Below are positions 1 through 5,723 of a stretch of DNA of 6,181 bases, one piece after another. The translations under genes were made by a program, and so were the position numbers. The notes beneath the pieces are model-generated. The model searched no databases, was not told where the DNA came from, and saw nothing but the letters and a program-made list of their open reading frames with translations. Position 1 is the first letter of the stretch. Every line of letters begins with the position of its first letter. The DNA lies in contig CALWKT010000107.1 in NCBI GenBank assembly GCA_944381335.1, forward strand, positions 1-6,181, in the 5' to 3' direction. This DNA comes from an uncultured Christensenellaceae bacterium (lineage in GTDB: Bacteria > Bacillota_A > Clostridia > Christensenellales > UBA3700).

Positions 1-756
1 GACCATTTCATGTTCGACATCGGCGACATCTTCGGCAAAGAGTGGGCGGCGGTGCAGGGCACCGATTTCTTCATCGGACTGTACGAACGCGCGCTTGTAT
101 ATGCGGAAAGCCCTCTGAGGCTGGTCACCCGCGATATCGTCGTCTGGATATTCGCCCTTCTTTGCGGCATCTCCTGTTCTTTTTCAAGGAGCAACCTGAA
201 GCGCGGCATAGAGGTTGCCGTGTTCGCGTTGCTGATCACCGCGGTCACGACGTTCCTTGATATGCCCATCAAATTCGGCATACTTCACATGTTCGCGGTC
301 GCGATACTTCTGTGGGTACTGATAAACTACATTGCGCGCAAAGACGCGTGGCGCACCGCGGTGATATGTCTTGCCGTCGGAATAATGATAATAATAATAA
401 ACGAATTCTGTTCCGCGCGCCATGCGGTGGACGAGCAGGCTTTTGCGGAGAACAACGACTGGTTCTTCATAGGCGAGTGGATGCTCGGAGACTCGAGGAC
501 CTTCTATTCGGCAGATTATTACCCGATCTTTCCGTCGGTGGGCTATATGCTGATAGGCGCAGGCGTCGCGCCTCTGCTTTATCCGAAAAAGCGCTCGCTT
601 CTGCCGTGGCTGGGAGAATACAACTGGCACGCGCCGTTTGACTTCTGGGGCAGGATCGCGATCTGGGTGTATGTGTTTCACCAGGTGGTGATAGCCGTGA
701 TACTTGCGGCGATCAGCTGGCTGTTCATCACGCCGGGCAATTTCGTTATAATATAG
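1..756 (+). CDS. DUF1624 / HGSNAT-like multipass membrane protein, 5' end cut by the window
   Basis: The frame is already open at base 1 (Asp-His-Phe-Met), so the ATG at base 10 is probably internal. DHFMFD matches the end of the first membrane helix of DUF1624 proteins, whose N-terminus normally carries a WExDxLRG-type segment that is missing here because of the window edge. About 251 codons are visible. Hydrophobic segments lie near residues 43-58, 67-83, 89-109, 114-132, 172-192 and 217-243, counted from the ATG at 10. Family-like landmarks are a GISCSFSR turn after the first visible helix, FGILHMFAVAILL, YYPIFPSVGYMLIGAGVAPL and a late FHQVVIAVIL helix. These resemble acyltransferase-3-like membrane proteins related to heparan-alpha-glucosaminide N-acetyltransferase. 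In bacteria the substrate is generally unknown and cannot be read here. The family call rests on remembered motif resemblance; that it is a membrane protein is clear. Confidence 0.72.
   Translation, partial: DHFMFDIGDIFGKEWAAVQGTDFFIGLYERALVYAESPLRLVTRDIVVWIFALLCGISCSFSRSNLKRGIEVAVFALLITAVTTFLDMPIKFGILHMFAVAILLWVLINYIARKDAWRTAVICLAVGIMIIIINEFCSARHAVDEQAFAENNDWFFIGEWMLGDSRTFYSADYYPIFPSVGYMLIGAGVAPLLYPKKRSLLPWLGEYNWHAPFDFWGRIAIWVYVFHQVVIAVILAAISWLFITPGNFVII
724..752 (+). promoter_or_regulatory. Candidate promoter for the mrp-type gene
   Basis: A perfect TATAAT lies at 747-752, inside the last codons of the upstream membrane-protein gene. At 17 bp spacing the -35 position reads TTCATC (724-729), only a 3/6 match. 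A start near 759 would put the 763-787 hairpin almost at the 5' end of the transcript, a sensible arrangement for a stabilised leader. The weak -35 keeps confidence moderate. No clear terminator separates the two genes, so read-through from upstream is also possible. Confidence 0.4.
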
Positions 757-762
757 AAAACA

Positions 763-823
763 AACACGGGCAAGTAAAATCCGTGTTGAAATGAATAACC
801 GAAAGAGGCGTAGCGCTTCTTTC
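763..823 (+). promoter_or_regulatory. Two-hairpin 5' leader of the mrp-type gene
   Basis: Hairpin A pairs AACACGG (763-769) with CCGTGTT (781-787) around an 11-nt loop. Hairpin B pairs 801-810 with 814-823 as a 10-bp stem with one G-U pair and a TAG triloop. Hairpin B ends two bases before the Shine-Dalgarno GGAGG (826-830). Neither stem is followed by a T-run, so they are not terminators. A role in mRNA stability or in keeping the ribosome site exposed is inferred. No known riboswitch consensus is visible. Confidence 0.5.
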
Positions 824-834
824 ACGGAGGCAAT

Positions 835-1665
835 ATGGAGTGTAATCATGACTGTTCGTCCTGCTCCTCGGCAAGTTGCGGCGAGCGCAAGGAAGAACAA
901 AAAAAGAACGGTGCAAAAAACGTAAAGAAAGTCATAGCCGTGGTGAGCGGTAAGGGCGGCGTGGGAAAATCCCTCGTCAGCGCGCTGACCGCGAGTGCGC
1001 TCGGAAAAGAAGGCGCAAAGACCGCGATATTGGATGCCGACGTGACCGGACCTTCGATGGGCAAAGTGTTCGGCGTGACCGCCAAGGCGTACGGTAACGG
1101 CGAGATGATCGTTCCCGCGATGACGAAGGGCGGATCAAAACTGATATCCGTCAACATGATGCTGGCAAACGAAGACGACCCGGTGATATGGAGAGGTCCG
1201 CTGATTGCCAACATGGTCCAGCAGTTCTGGACGGACGTCGACTGGGGCGACGTGGATTACATGGTTGTGGACATGCCTCCCGGCACGGGCGACGTGCCGC
1301 TGACTGTGTTCCAGAGCCTGCCCGTTGACGGCATAATAATCGTCACTTCTCCTCAGGAACTCGTTTCGATGATCGTCGCCAAGGCGATGAAGATGGCTGC
1401 CATGATGGACATCCCCGTGCTCGGCGTGGTCGAAAACATGAGTTACTTTGTCTGCGACGGCTGCGGAAAGAAACATTACATCTACGGAGAGTCAAGAGCG
1501 GAGGAGGTCTGCGCGAAGTACGGCGTGAAGCTTCTTGCGAGACTTCCGATCAATCCCGGATTTGCAAAACTGTGCGACGAAGGGAAGATAGAGGAAGCCG
1601 ACTGCCCGGAACTTGCGCCCGTTGTGGACGCGGTGAAGAAGGCAAAGAAACGCAAGCGCGCATAA
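835..1665 (+). CDS. mrp: Mrp/Nbp35 (ApbC) family P-loop ATPase, iron-sulfur cluster carrier
   Basis: 276 residues. The N-terminus is a cysteine cluster, C3-x3-C7-x2-C10-x4-C15, followed by a Lys-rich linker. The deviant Walker A is GKGGVGKS at 39-46, with signature Lys40. The A' region AILDADVTGPSMGK holds the switch aspartate typical of MinD/Mrp ATPases, and DMPPGTGD (146-153) is the family-defining Walker B/switch II. ENMSYFVCDGCG carries the conserved CxxC (C207, C210) that bridges a 4Fe-4S cluster in the dimer. Family members bind a labile Fe-S cluster in the cytoplasm and pass it to apo-proteins. The protein ends in a basic tail (KKAKKRKRA). GGAGG at 826-830 supports this start. It has the clostridial short form: no N-terminal MIP18-like domain as in E. 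coli Mrp, but a Cys cluster reminiscent of, though spaced differently from, eukaryotic Nbp35. It appears monocistronic, with a leader before it and a strong terminator after it. Confidence 0.95.
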   Translation: MECNHDCSSCSSASCGERKEEQKKNGAKNVKKVIAVVSGKGGVGKSLVSALTASALGKEGAKTAILDADVTGPSMGKVFGVTAKAYGNGEMIVPAMTKGGSKLISVNMMLANEDDPVIWRGPLIANMVQQFWTDVDWGDVDYMVVDMPPGTGDVPLTVFQSLPVDGIIIVTSPQELVSMIVAKAMKMAAMMDIPVLGVVENMSYFVCDGCGKKHYIYGESRAEEVCAKYGVKLLARLPINPGFAKLCDEGKIEEADCPELAPVVDAVKKAKKRKRA

Positions 1666-1693
1666 TTATTCATTTTTATTTGTGTTTATTCAG

Positions 1694-1733
1694 AAAAAAT
1701 CGTCCGCCACGGAGAGTCCGGGGCGGATTTTTT
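1694..1733 (+). terminator. Rho-independent terminator after the mrp-type gene
   Basis: TCCGCC (1703-1708) pairs with GGCGGA (1722-1727). Inside it, CGGA (1710-1713) pairs with TCCG (1717-1720) around a GAG loop, with only an A/G mismatch between the two stems. The right arm runs into TTTTTT (1728-1733), and the matching A-tract (1694-1699) lies on the left. It begins 28 bases after the mrp stop. Little lies on the other strand for it to serve. Confidence 0.92.
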
Positions 1734-1815
1734 CATCGGAAAGGGCTGAAAAAGATTGTTTATGCGCATTTTTTGTAAAATATTCAAATATACGACAAAA
1801 AATTCAAAAAACTCT

Positions 1816-1844
1816 TTTAATTTATTCTTTATATATGCTATAAT
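1816..1844 (+). promoter_or_regulatory. Extended -10 promoter of the ABC transporter operon
   Basis: TGCTATAAT (1836-1844) is a perfect TATAAT (1839-1844) with the extended -10 TG one base upstream. At 17 bp the -35 position is TTTAAT (1816-1821), a weak match, as is common for extended -10 promoters. The surrounding 1760-1860 stretch is strongly AT-rich. A start near 1851 would give a leader of about 37 nt. That is too short for a T-box or a conventional riboswitch, so any control here would most simply act at initiation. Confidence 0.75.
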
Positions 1845-1856
1845 ATTTCCAATATT
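1842..1856 (+). promoter_or_regulatory. Dyad AATATT-TCC-AATATT over the -10/+1 region (possible operator)
   Basis: Two copies of AATATT (1842-1847 and 1851-1856) flank TCC. Because AATATT is its own reverse complement, the pair is both a direct and an inverted repeat. It overlaps the end of the -10 and the predicted start site, where a repressor would block initiation. The right half extends to AATATTCAAA (1851-1860), which also occurs at 1779-1788. In DNA this AT-rich the match may be chance. Confidence 0.3.
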
Positions 1857-1862
1857 CAAAAA

Positions 1863-1876
1863 TCCGTGAATACGGA
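1863..1876 (+). promoter_or_regulatory. Small leader hairpin abutting the ribosome site of the binding-protein gene
   Basis: TCCGT (1863-1867) pairs with ACGGA (1872-1876) around a GAAT loop. The right arm touches the Shine-Dalgarno AAGGAG (1876-1881), which sits 6 bases before the ATG at 1888. The stem is short, so pairing in the cell is uncertain. Its position matches hairpins before other starts in the window. Confidence 0.4.
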
Positions 1877-1887
1877 AGGAGAGAATT

Positions 1888-2916
1888 ATGAAGAAAATTA
1901 TGATTTTGACTCTGGCGCTCGTCATAGCCGTCACCGGCTGTTTCCTGGCGGTCGCCTGCACCGACACCTTCGACTACGAAGCGCAGAAAGCGGAATATGC
2001 GGCAAAGACCTCTTACAAGGTAGGCGTGATCCAGCTTGCTCCGCATGACGCGCTCGATCAGGCGAAAAACGCTTTCTGCGAAGAGCTGACCAAGCTTCTT
2101 GAAGCCGAGGGCAAGACCGTTACCTTTGAAAAGGGCAACGCTCAGGGCGAGGACGCGAACAACAGCTCGATCATCGACAACTTTATCGCAAAGGACGTCG
2201 ATCTGATCTATTCGATCGCGACCGCTTCTTCTCAGACCGCGGTCAACAAGGCGAAGGACTATCACATCCCCGTCATGTTCAATGCGGTCACCGATCCCGT
2301 TGACGCAAAACTCGTTGACAAGCTGGAAGGACAGTCCAACTACGTCACCGGCGTGTCCGACATCAACCCGATCGCTCAGCAGGTAGACCTGATGGTCGAA
2401 CTCATGGGCGGCAGCGAAGATCTGACCATCGGCGTGCTTTATGTCAGCAAGGAGACCAACTCCGTCGTTCAGAAGGACGCGGTCAAGGACGCTTGCGAAG
2501 AAAAGGGCATCGCGTTCGTTTCGGAATCCATCGACGGCGTGGACAACATCGGCAACGCGCTGACTTCGCTGAAGAACAAGGGCGCGGATATCGTATATCT
2601 GCCCACCGACAACGTGCTTGCGGCAAACGCGGCGGCAGTCAATTCTCAGAATATCAACCAGAACGTCAAGCTCCCCATCGTCTGCGGCGAAAGCGGCATG
2701 GCCAAGCTTTGCGGCGTGGCTACGCTCAGCGTTGATTATTCCTATCTCGGCAAACTTGCGGCTCAGCAGGCGTTCCAGATCCTTATGGGCGAAAAGACCG
2801 CAAAGGATATCCCTGTGGCAAGCCAGACGACCGACTTCACTTACGTTGTGAACGAAGAGATCGCAAATTCCATCGGATTTACGATTCCTCAGAGCGTTAT
2901 CGACAAGGCGCAATAA
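1888..2916 (+). CDS. ABC transporter substrate-binding lipoprotein, TrpX / ABC_sub_bind family
   Basis: 342 residues, a normal length for the family. A short basic N-terminus and hydrophobic stretch lead to two possible lipobox cysteines, Cys18 (VTGC) and Cys24 (AVAC). The mature protein would be anchored to the outer face of the membrane. The body follows the PF04392 pattern: KVGVIQLAPHDALDQAKNAF near 48-67, GNAQGED, a VDLIYSIATASSQTA segment, the hallmark AVTDPV (133-138), TGVSDINP, YLPTDNV (237-243) and CGESGM (266-271). Family members bind aromatic amino acids in characterised systems (tryptophan for pneumococcal TrpX), but many are uncharacterised, so the ligand here is inferred only at family level. 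The Shine-Dalgarno AAGGAG and the signal peptide both support this ATG. It is the first gene of a transporter operon and is followed by a strong intercistronic hairpin, consistent with the binding protein being made in excess. Confidence 0.93.
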   Translation: MKKIMILTLALVIAVTGCFLAVACTDTFDYEAQKAEYAAKTSYKVGVIQLAPHDALDQAKNAFCEELTKLLEAEGKTVTFEKGNAQGEDANNSSIIDNFIAKDVDLIYSIATASSQTAVNKAKDYHIPVMFNAVTDPVDAKLVDKLEGQSNYVTGVSDINPIAQQVDLMVELMGGSEDLTIGVLYVSKETNSVVQKDAVKDACEEKGIAFVSESIDGVDNIGNALTSLKNKGADIVYLPTDNVLAANAAAVNSQNINQNVKLPIVCGESGMAKLCGVATLSVDYSYLGKLAAQQAFQILMGEKTAKDIPVASQTTDFTYVVNEEIANSIGFTIPQSVIDKAQ

Positions 2917-2926
2917 AAAATACATT

Positions 2927-2953
2927 CCCTCTCCGTCCTCAGGGCGGGGAGGG
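2927..2953 (+). promoter_or_regulatory. Strong intercistronic hairpin between binding-protein and permease genes
   Basis: Bases 2927-2938 pair with 2942-2953: 12 continuous pairs, two of them G-U, around a TCA triloop. No T-run follows, so this is not a standard intrinsic terminator. It lies 10 bases after the binding-protein stop and ends just before the permease ribosome site (AGGA, 2956-2959; ATG at 2969). By analogy with intercistronic hairpins in other importer operons, it may protect the upstream message from 3' exonucleases and lower permease expression; that role is inferred. Confidence 0.75.
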
Positions 2954-2968
2954 GCAGGATGAAACATA

Positions 2969-4141
2969 ATGACAACAGTATTACTTGGCGGCTTGAATCA
3001 GGGGCTTTTGTGGGGCGTGATGGCGATCGGCGTCTATATCACCTACAGGCTTCTCGATTTTGCCGATTTGACTTGTGAAGGCAGTTTCGCACTCGGCGGA
3101 GCTGTGGCGGCGGCGCTGATACAGAACAGCGGCTGGCACGGCATCACCGCGTGCTTTATTGCTTTATTGGCAGGTGCGGGATGCGGGCTGGTTACGGCGC
3201 TTCTGCACACCAAACTCAAAATTGCCCCGATACTTTCGGGCATAATCACGCTGACCGCGCTGTATTCGGTGACTCTCATCACGATGGATAACAAGGCGGC
3301 GATCGGTCTTCTGAACGTGCCCGTATTTTACACCGTGTTCGGCAACATGATGAGCAGATACAGCATCCTGATCATGGGCGCGATCTGCATAGTGGCAGTC
3401 ATCGGAGCGTGCTACTGGTTTTTCGGCACCGAGATCGGCAGCGCCATCCGCGCGACCGGAGCGAACGAAAAGATGTGCCGCGCGCAGGGCATCAACACCG
3501 ACAATACCAAGATAATCGGGCTTGTGCTGTCCAACGCGCTTATCGCGCTTTCGGGCGCTCTCGTAGCGCAGGAGCAGGGCACGGCAAGCTGGACCACCGG
3601 TCAGGGCGCGATCGTTGCCGGACTTGCGGCGGTCATAATCGGAGAGACGATAATCCCGTCGAACAGCAACTTTGCGGTTACGCTGACGGGCGTGGTGATA
3701 GGCAGTATCATTTACCGCATAATTTACGCGCTCGTATATTATGTGGGTCTGCCGACCGAATATATCAAACTCAGCACGGCGGTGCTCGTCGTCATAGCGC
3801 TTTGCCTGCCCACGATAAAGACTTTCTTTATCAAAACTGCGAAAAAGGCGGACAACTATCTGATAGCAAAGTATCCGAAATATGCCGAATACGCTAAGAA
3901 GCGCGACGAAAATAAGGCGGTGAAAAAAGAAGCCGAACGAGTGGCTTTGCTCGCCTCCATAAATTCGCTGACAGAACAGCTGAAAACCTGCACTGACGAA
4001 AAGACTGTCAGAAAACTGCACGCAAGGCTGGTCAGGAATAAAGAAAAATTCGTTGAAAAATACGGTTCAAAGGATCTTGAAGAAGCGGAGGAAAAGAGTG
4101 AAGCTTTTTCGGTCGCTCAGGTGGGAGGTGAGGACAAATGA
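2969..4141 (+). CDS. ABC transporter permease, TrpY-like (BPD_transp_2), with a long C-terminal tail
   Basis: 390 residues. Residues 1-287 are a typical family permease: a start like MTTVLLGGLNQGLLWGVMAI, then YRLLDFADLTCEGSF, about eight or nine hydrophobic segments, and the cytoplasmic coupling motif GSAIRATGANEKMCRAQGIN around 153-172, where the ATPase docks. It would form the membrane channel with the proteins encoded on either side. Residues from about 288 to 390 are an added hydrophilic tail rich in Lys, Glu and Arg with Tyr-containing repeats (YPKYAEYAKKRDE) and likely helical stretches; relatives usually stop near 290-300. AGGA at 2956-2959 is a modest ribosome site 9 bases before the ATG, and family alignment supports this start. 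An out-of-frame ATG at 2959 opens only about 39 codons. The stop overlaps the next start as ATGA. Confidence 0.93.
   Translation: MTTVLLGGLNQGLLWGVMAIGVYITYRLLDFADLTCEGSFALGGAVAAALIQNSGWHGITACFIALLAGAGCGLVTALLHTKLKIAPILSGIITLTALYSVTLITMDNKAAIGLLNVPVFYTVFGNMMSRYSILIMGAICIVAVIGACYWFFGTEIGSAIRATGANEKMCRAQGINTDNTKIIGLVLSNALIALSGALVAQEQGTASWTTGQGAIVAGLAAVIIGETIIPSNSNFAVTLTGVVIGSIIYRIIYALVYYVGLPTEYIKLSTAVLVVIALCLPTIKTFFIKTAKKADNYLIAKYPKYAEYAKKRDENKAVKKEAERVALLASINSLTEQLKTCTDEKTVRKLHARLVRNKEKFVEKYGSKDLEEAEEKSEAFSVAQVGGEDK
4123..4141 (+). promoter_or_regulatory. Coupled start: ribosome site and ATGA overlap for the ATPase gene
   Basis: GGGAGGTG (4123-4130) lies inside the last permease codons, 7 bases before the ATG at 4138. 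That ATG shares bases with the permease stop TGA (4139-4141). This layout favours re-initiation by the same ribosomes and matched production of the two partner subunits. Confidence 0.85.
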
Positions 4142-4920
4142 GTATGCTCAGCATTAAAAACGTGTCCAAGACCTTCAATATCGGCACGGTGAACGAAAAG
4201 AAAGCGATAATCAATCTTTCGCTCGAAGTCGAAGAAGGCGATTTCATCACCGTCATCGGCGGCAACGGCGCGGGAAAATCCACCCTTCTCAACCTTATCG
4301 CGGGCGTATATATACCTGAAGAAGGTACGATCGAGCTTGACGGCAAGAACGTCACCCGTCTCAAGGAACACAAGAGGGCGAAATACCTCGGCAGAGTGTT
4401 CCAGGACCCGATGACCGGCACTGCGGCGAACATGGAGATTCAGGAAAATCTGGCGCTTGCGTACCGCAGAGGCAAGTTCAGAGGGCTTTCGTGGGGCGTG
4501 ACTCACAGAGAAAAAGTCGAATACAAGAGCCAGCTCAAGTTGCTCGGGCTCGGGCTTGAAGACAGAATGACCGCCAAGGTCGGACTTCTTTCTGGCGGGC
4601 AGAGGCAGGCGCTGACCCTTCTTATGGCGACGATGAAGAAGCCCAAGCTGCTTCTTCTCGACGAACACACAGCGGCGCTTGACCCCAAGACGGCTGAAAA
4701 GGTGTTGTCTGTCACCGAAGAACTGACGGGCATGAACAATCTGACGACGATAATGATCACCCACAACATGAAAGACGCGATCCGCTACGGCAACCGCCTC
4801 ATCATGATGAACGAGGGCAACATCATCTACGACGTCAAGGGAGAGGAGAAGAAAAACCTCACGGTCGCACAGCTTCTCGAAAAGTTCAAGATAGAGAGCG
4901 ACAAGATGCTGATGATCTGA
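4138..4920 (+). CDS. ABC transporter ATP-binding protein, TrpZ-like
   Basis: 260 residues, full length, with every ABC ATPase motif intact: Walker A GGNGAGKST (41-49), Q-loop Gln89 in VFQDPMTG, signature LSGGQRQ (151-157), Walker B KLLLLDE with Asp175 and catalytic Glu176, D-loop AALD (179-182) and switch histidine His209 in ITHNM. The DEHTAALDP wording, where many importers have DEPTSALD, is characteristic of ATPases paired with ABC_sub_bind binding proteins. It hydrolyses ATP on the cytoplasmic face to drive import through the permease encoded just upstream, with which its start overlaps. The C-terminus (NLTVAQLLEKFK) is the short family tail with no added regulatory domain. The substrate is inferred from the operon, not from this protein. 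Confidence 0.95.
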   Translation: MSMLSIKNVSKTFNIGTVNEKKAIINLSLEVEEGDFITVIGGNGAGKSTLLNLIAGVYIPEEGTIELDGKNVTRLKEHKRAKYLGRVFQDPMTGTAANMEIQENLALAYRRGKFRGLSWGVTHREKVEYKSQLKLLGLGLEDRMTAKVGLLSGGQRQALTLLMATMKKPKLLLLDEHTAALDPKTAEKVLSVTEELTGMNNLTTIMITHNMKDAIRYGNRLIMMNEGNIIYDVKGEEKKNLTVAQLLEKFKIESDKMLMI

Positions 4921-4925
4921 AAAAC

Positions 4926-4947
4926 GCCGCGGTCCGCCGAGGCTTTT
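4926..4947 (+). terminator. Probable terminator of the transporter operon
   Basis: GCCGCGG (4926-4932) pairs with CCGAGGC (4937-4943) around TCCG, with one G/A mismatch, followed by TTTT. AAAA precedes it, directly after the ATPase stop at 4918-4920. The T-run is short, so termination may be partial and some read-through into luxS is possible. A competing fold pairs GGCTTT (4941-4946) with AAAGCC (4968-4973) around the palindrome AAAAATATATTTTT (4954-4967). Confidence 0.55.
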
Positions 4948-4999
4948 GAAGCGAAAAATATATTTTTAAAGCCGCAACGGAGACAGAAAGGCGCCGTCG

Positions 5000-5115
5000 C
5001 TTGTCCGGCGAAGCGCCGGGCAAGTAAAAAGAAGTTTAAAAATGGACGGTATCGCTAAAGCATAAAAACGCGGCGTAAACGCTTTGCCGTCAGAGACAGT
5101 CGCGCCTCAGGCGCG
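5000..5115 (+). promoter_or_regulatory. Structured leader region upstream of luxS (three stem-loops)
   Basis: Stem 1 pairs 5000-5010 with 5014-5024 (11 bp, one G-U, AAG loop). Stem 2 pairs GACGG (5045-5049) with CCGTC (5087-5091) and, inside it, AAAGC (5057-5061) with GCTTT (5081-5085). Stem 3 pairs CGCGCC (5101-5106) with GGCGCG (5110-5115) around TCA, ending three bases before the luxS ribosome site AAGGAG (5119-5124). None has a T-run, so none is an obvious terminator. I do not see the SAM-I core consensus or another riboswitch I can name. No convincing promoter was found in 4921-5133, so the transcript start is unknown. Confidence 0.5.
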
Positions 5116-5133
5116 CATAAGGAGAATTGCGTT

Positions 5134-5607
5134 ATGCAGAAAATAGCCAGTTTTTGCGTCGACCACACAAAACTTTTGCCGGGCATCTATCTGTCAAGAA
5201 AGGACAGAAAAGACGGCGTTACCGTGTCCACGTTCGACTTGAGAGTGACCGCGCCCAACGTTGAGCCGGTCATGGATCAGCCTGCGCTCCACACGATAGA
5301 GCATCTGGCGGCGACGTGGCTGAGGAATTGCGAAATAAAGGACGACGTCGTATATTTCGGACCCATGGGATGCCGGACGGGGTTCTATCTTCTCGTATTC
5401 GACGAGCCGACGCCCGAACAGATCTCAAAGTACGTGAAGGGCGCGTTTGAGTTTATCGTCGGTTTTGAAGGGGAGATCCCCGGCGCGAAGGCGGACGAAT
5501 GCGGCAATTACCTTGAGCAGAATCTTGAAATGGCGAAATATTACGCGAATAAGTTTCTCAAGGAGCTTGAAAAAAATCCGCGTTTTGTCTATCCTGTCAG
5601 TCGGTGA
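5134..5607 (+). CDS. luxS: S-ribosylhomocysteine lyase (AI-2 synthesis protein)
   Basis: 157 residues, normal length. LuxS is a cytosolic metalloenzyme that splits S-ribosylhomocysteine into homocysteine and DPD, the precursor of the AI-2 signal, recycling the product of SAM-dependent methylation. Metal ligands are present: His53 and His57 in HTIEH, and Cys123 in ECGNY. The catalytic pair Glu56 and Cys80 (in FGPMGCRTGFY) is intact. The N-terminus (MQKIASFCVDHTKLLPG) and substrate-loop segment SRKDRKDGVTVSTFDLR match the subclass found in many Clostridia and Bacteroidetes rather than the Bacillus subtilis type. AAGGAG at 5119-5124, nine bases before the ATG, and full family alignment fix the start. 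No Pfs (nucleosidase) gene lies in the window. No clear terminator follows: CAGTC/GACTG (5598-5610) forms a small hairpin across the stop but lacks a T-run. Confidence 0.97.
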   Translation: MQKIASFCVDHTKLLPGIYLSRKDRKDGVTVSTFDLRVTAPNVEPVMDQPALHTIEHLAATWLRNCEIKDDVVYFGPMGCRTGFYLLVFDEPTPEQISKYVKGAFEFIVGFEGEIPGAKADECGNYLEQNLEMAKYYANKFLKELEKNPRFVYPVSR

Positions 5608-5632
5608 CTGCATACCAACATATTTCTTCAAT

Positions 5633-5715
5633 ACTAAATATTTACTGAAAAAGAGAAATAAATTATTGATTTACTAAAATATTAGTTACACAACTATTCA
5701 TACTAAATTATTAGT
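5633..5715. repeat. Three copies of an ACTAA-N4-TTAGT dyad in AT-rich DNA
   Basis: Copies are ACTAA-ATAT-TTACT (5633-5646, one arm mismatch), ACTAA-AATA-TTAGT (5673-5686) and ACTAA-ATTA-TTAGT (5702-5715). All have 5-bp arms and a 4-base A/T spacer, with centres 40 and 29 bp apart. They lie between luxS and the tandem repeats. The repeated fixed geometry looks like a cluster of protein-binding sites, but no gene that they would control is visible in the window. Confidence 0.5.
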
Positions 5716-5723
5716 ACGGCAAA

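Noticed and set aside
184..900. 238-codon minus-strand open frame over the first gene
   Set aside because: It crosses the mrp leader and start and shows no family resemblance. The + strand frame has coherent membrane segments.
1822..2967. 381-codon minus-strand open frame opposite the binding-protein gene
   Set aside because: The + strand gene has signal peptide, family motifs, promoter and ribosome site. The minus frame is a composition-driven shadow with no recognisable motif.
2959..3078. Out-of-frame ATG at 2959 with a strong purine run upstream, about 39 codons
   Set aside because: It overlaps the permease start in another frame and encodes nothing recognisable. The purine run is better explained as the right arm of the hairpin at 2927-2953.
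5042..5065. Seven-codon leader peptide MDGIAKA before luxS
   Set aside because: It has no ribosome site and no run of regulatory codons, so it is likely a chance frame.
4975..5133. SAM-I riboswitch before luxS
   Set aside because: The conserved SAM-I core sequences could not be found, so the structured leader is reported without a class.
5598..5610. Terminator at the end of luxS
   Set aside because: CAGTC-GGT-GACTG is only 5 bp and has no T-run after it.
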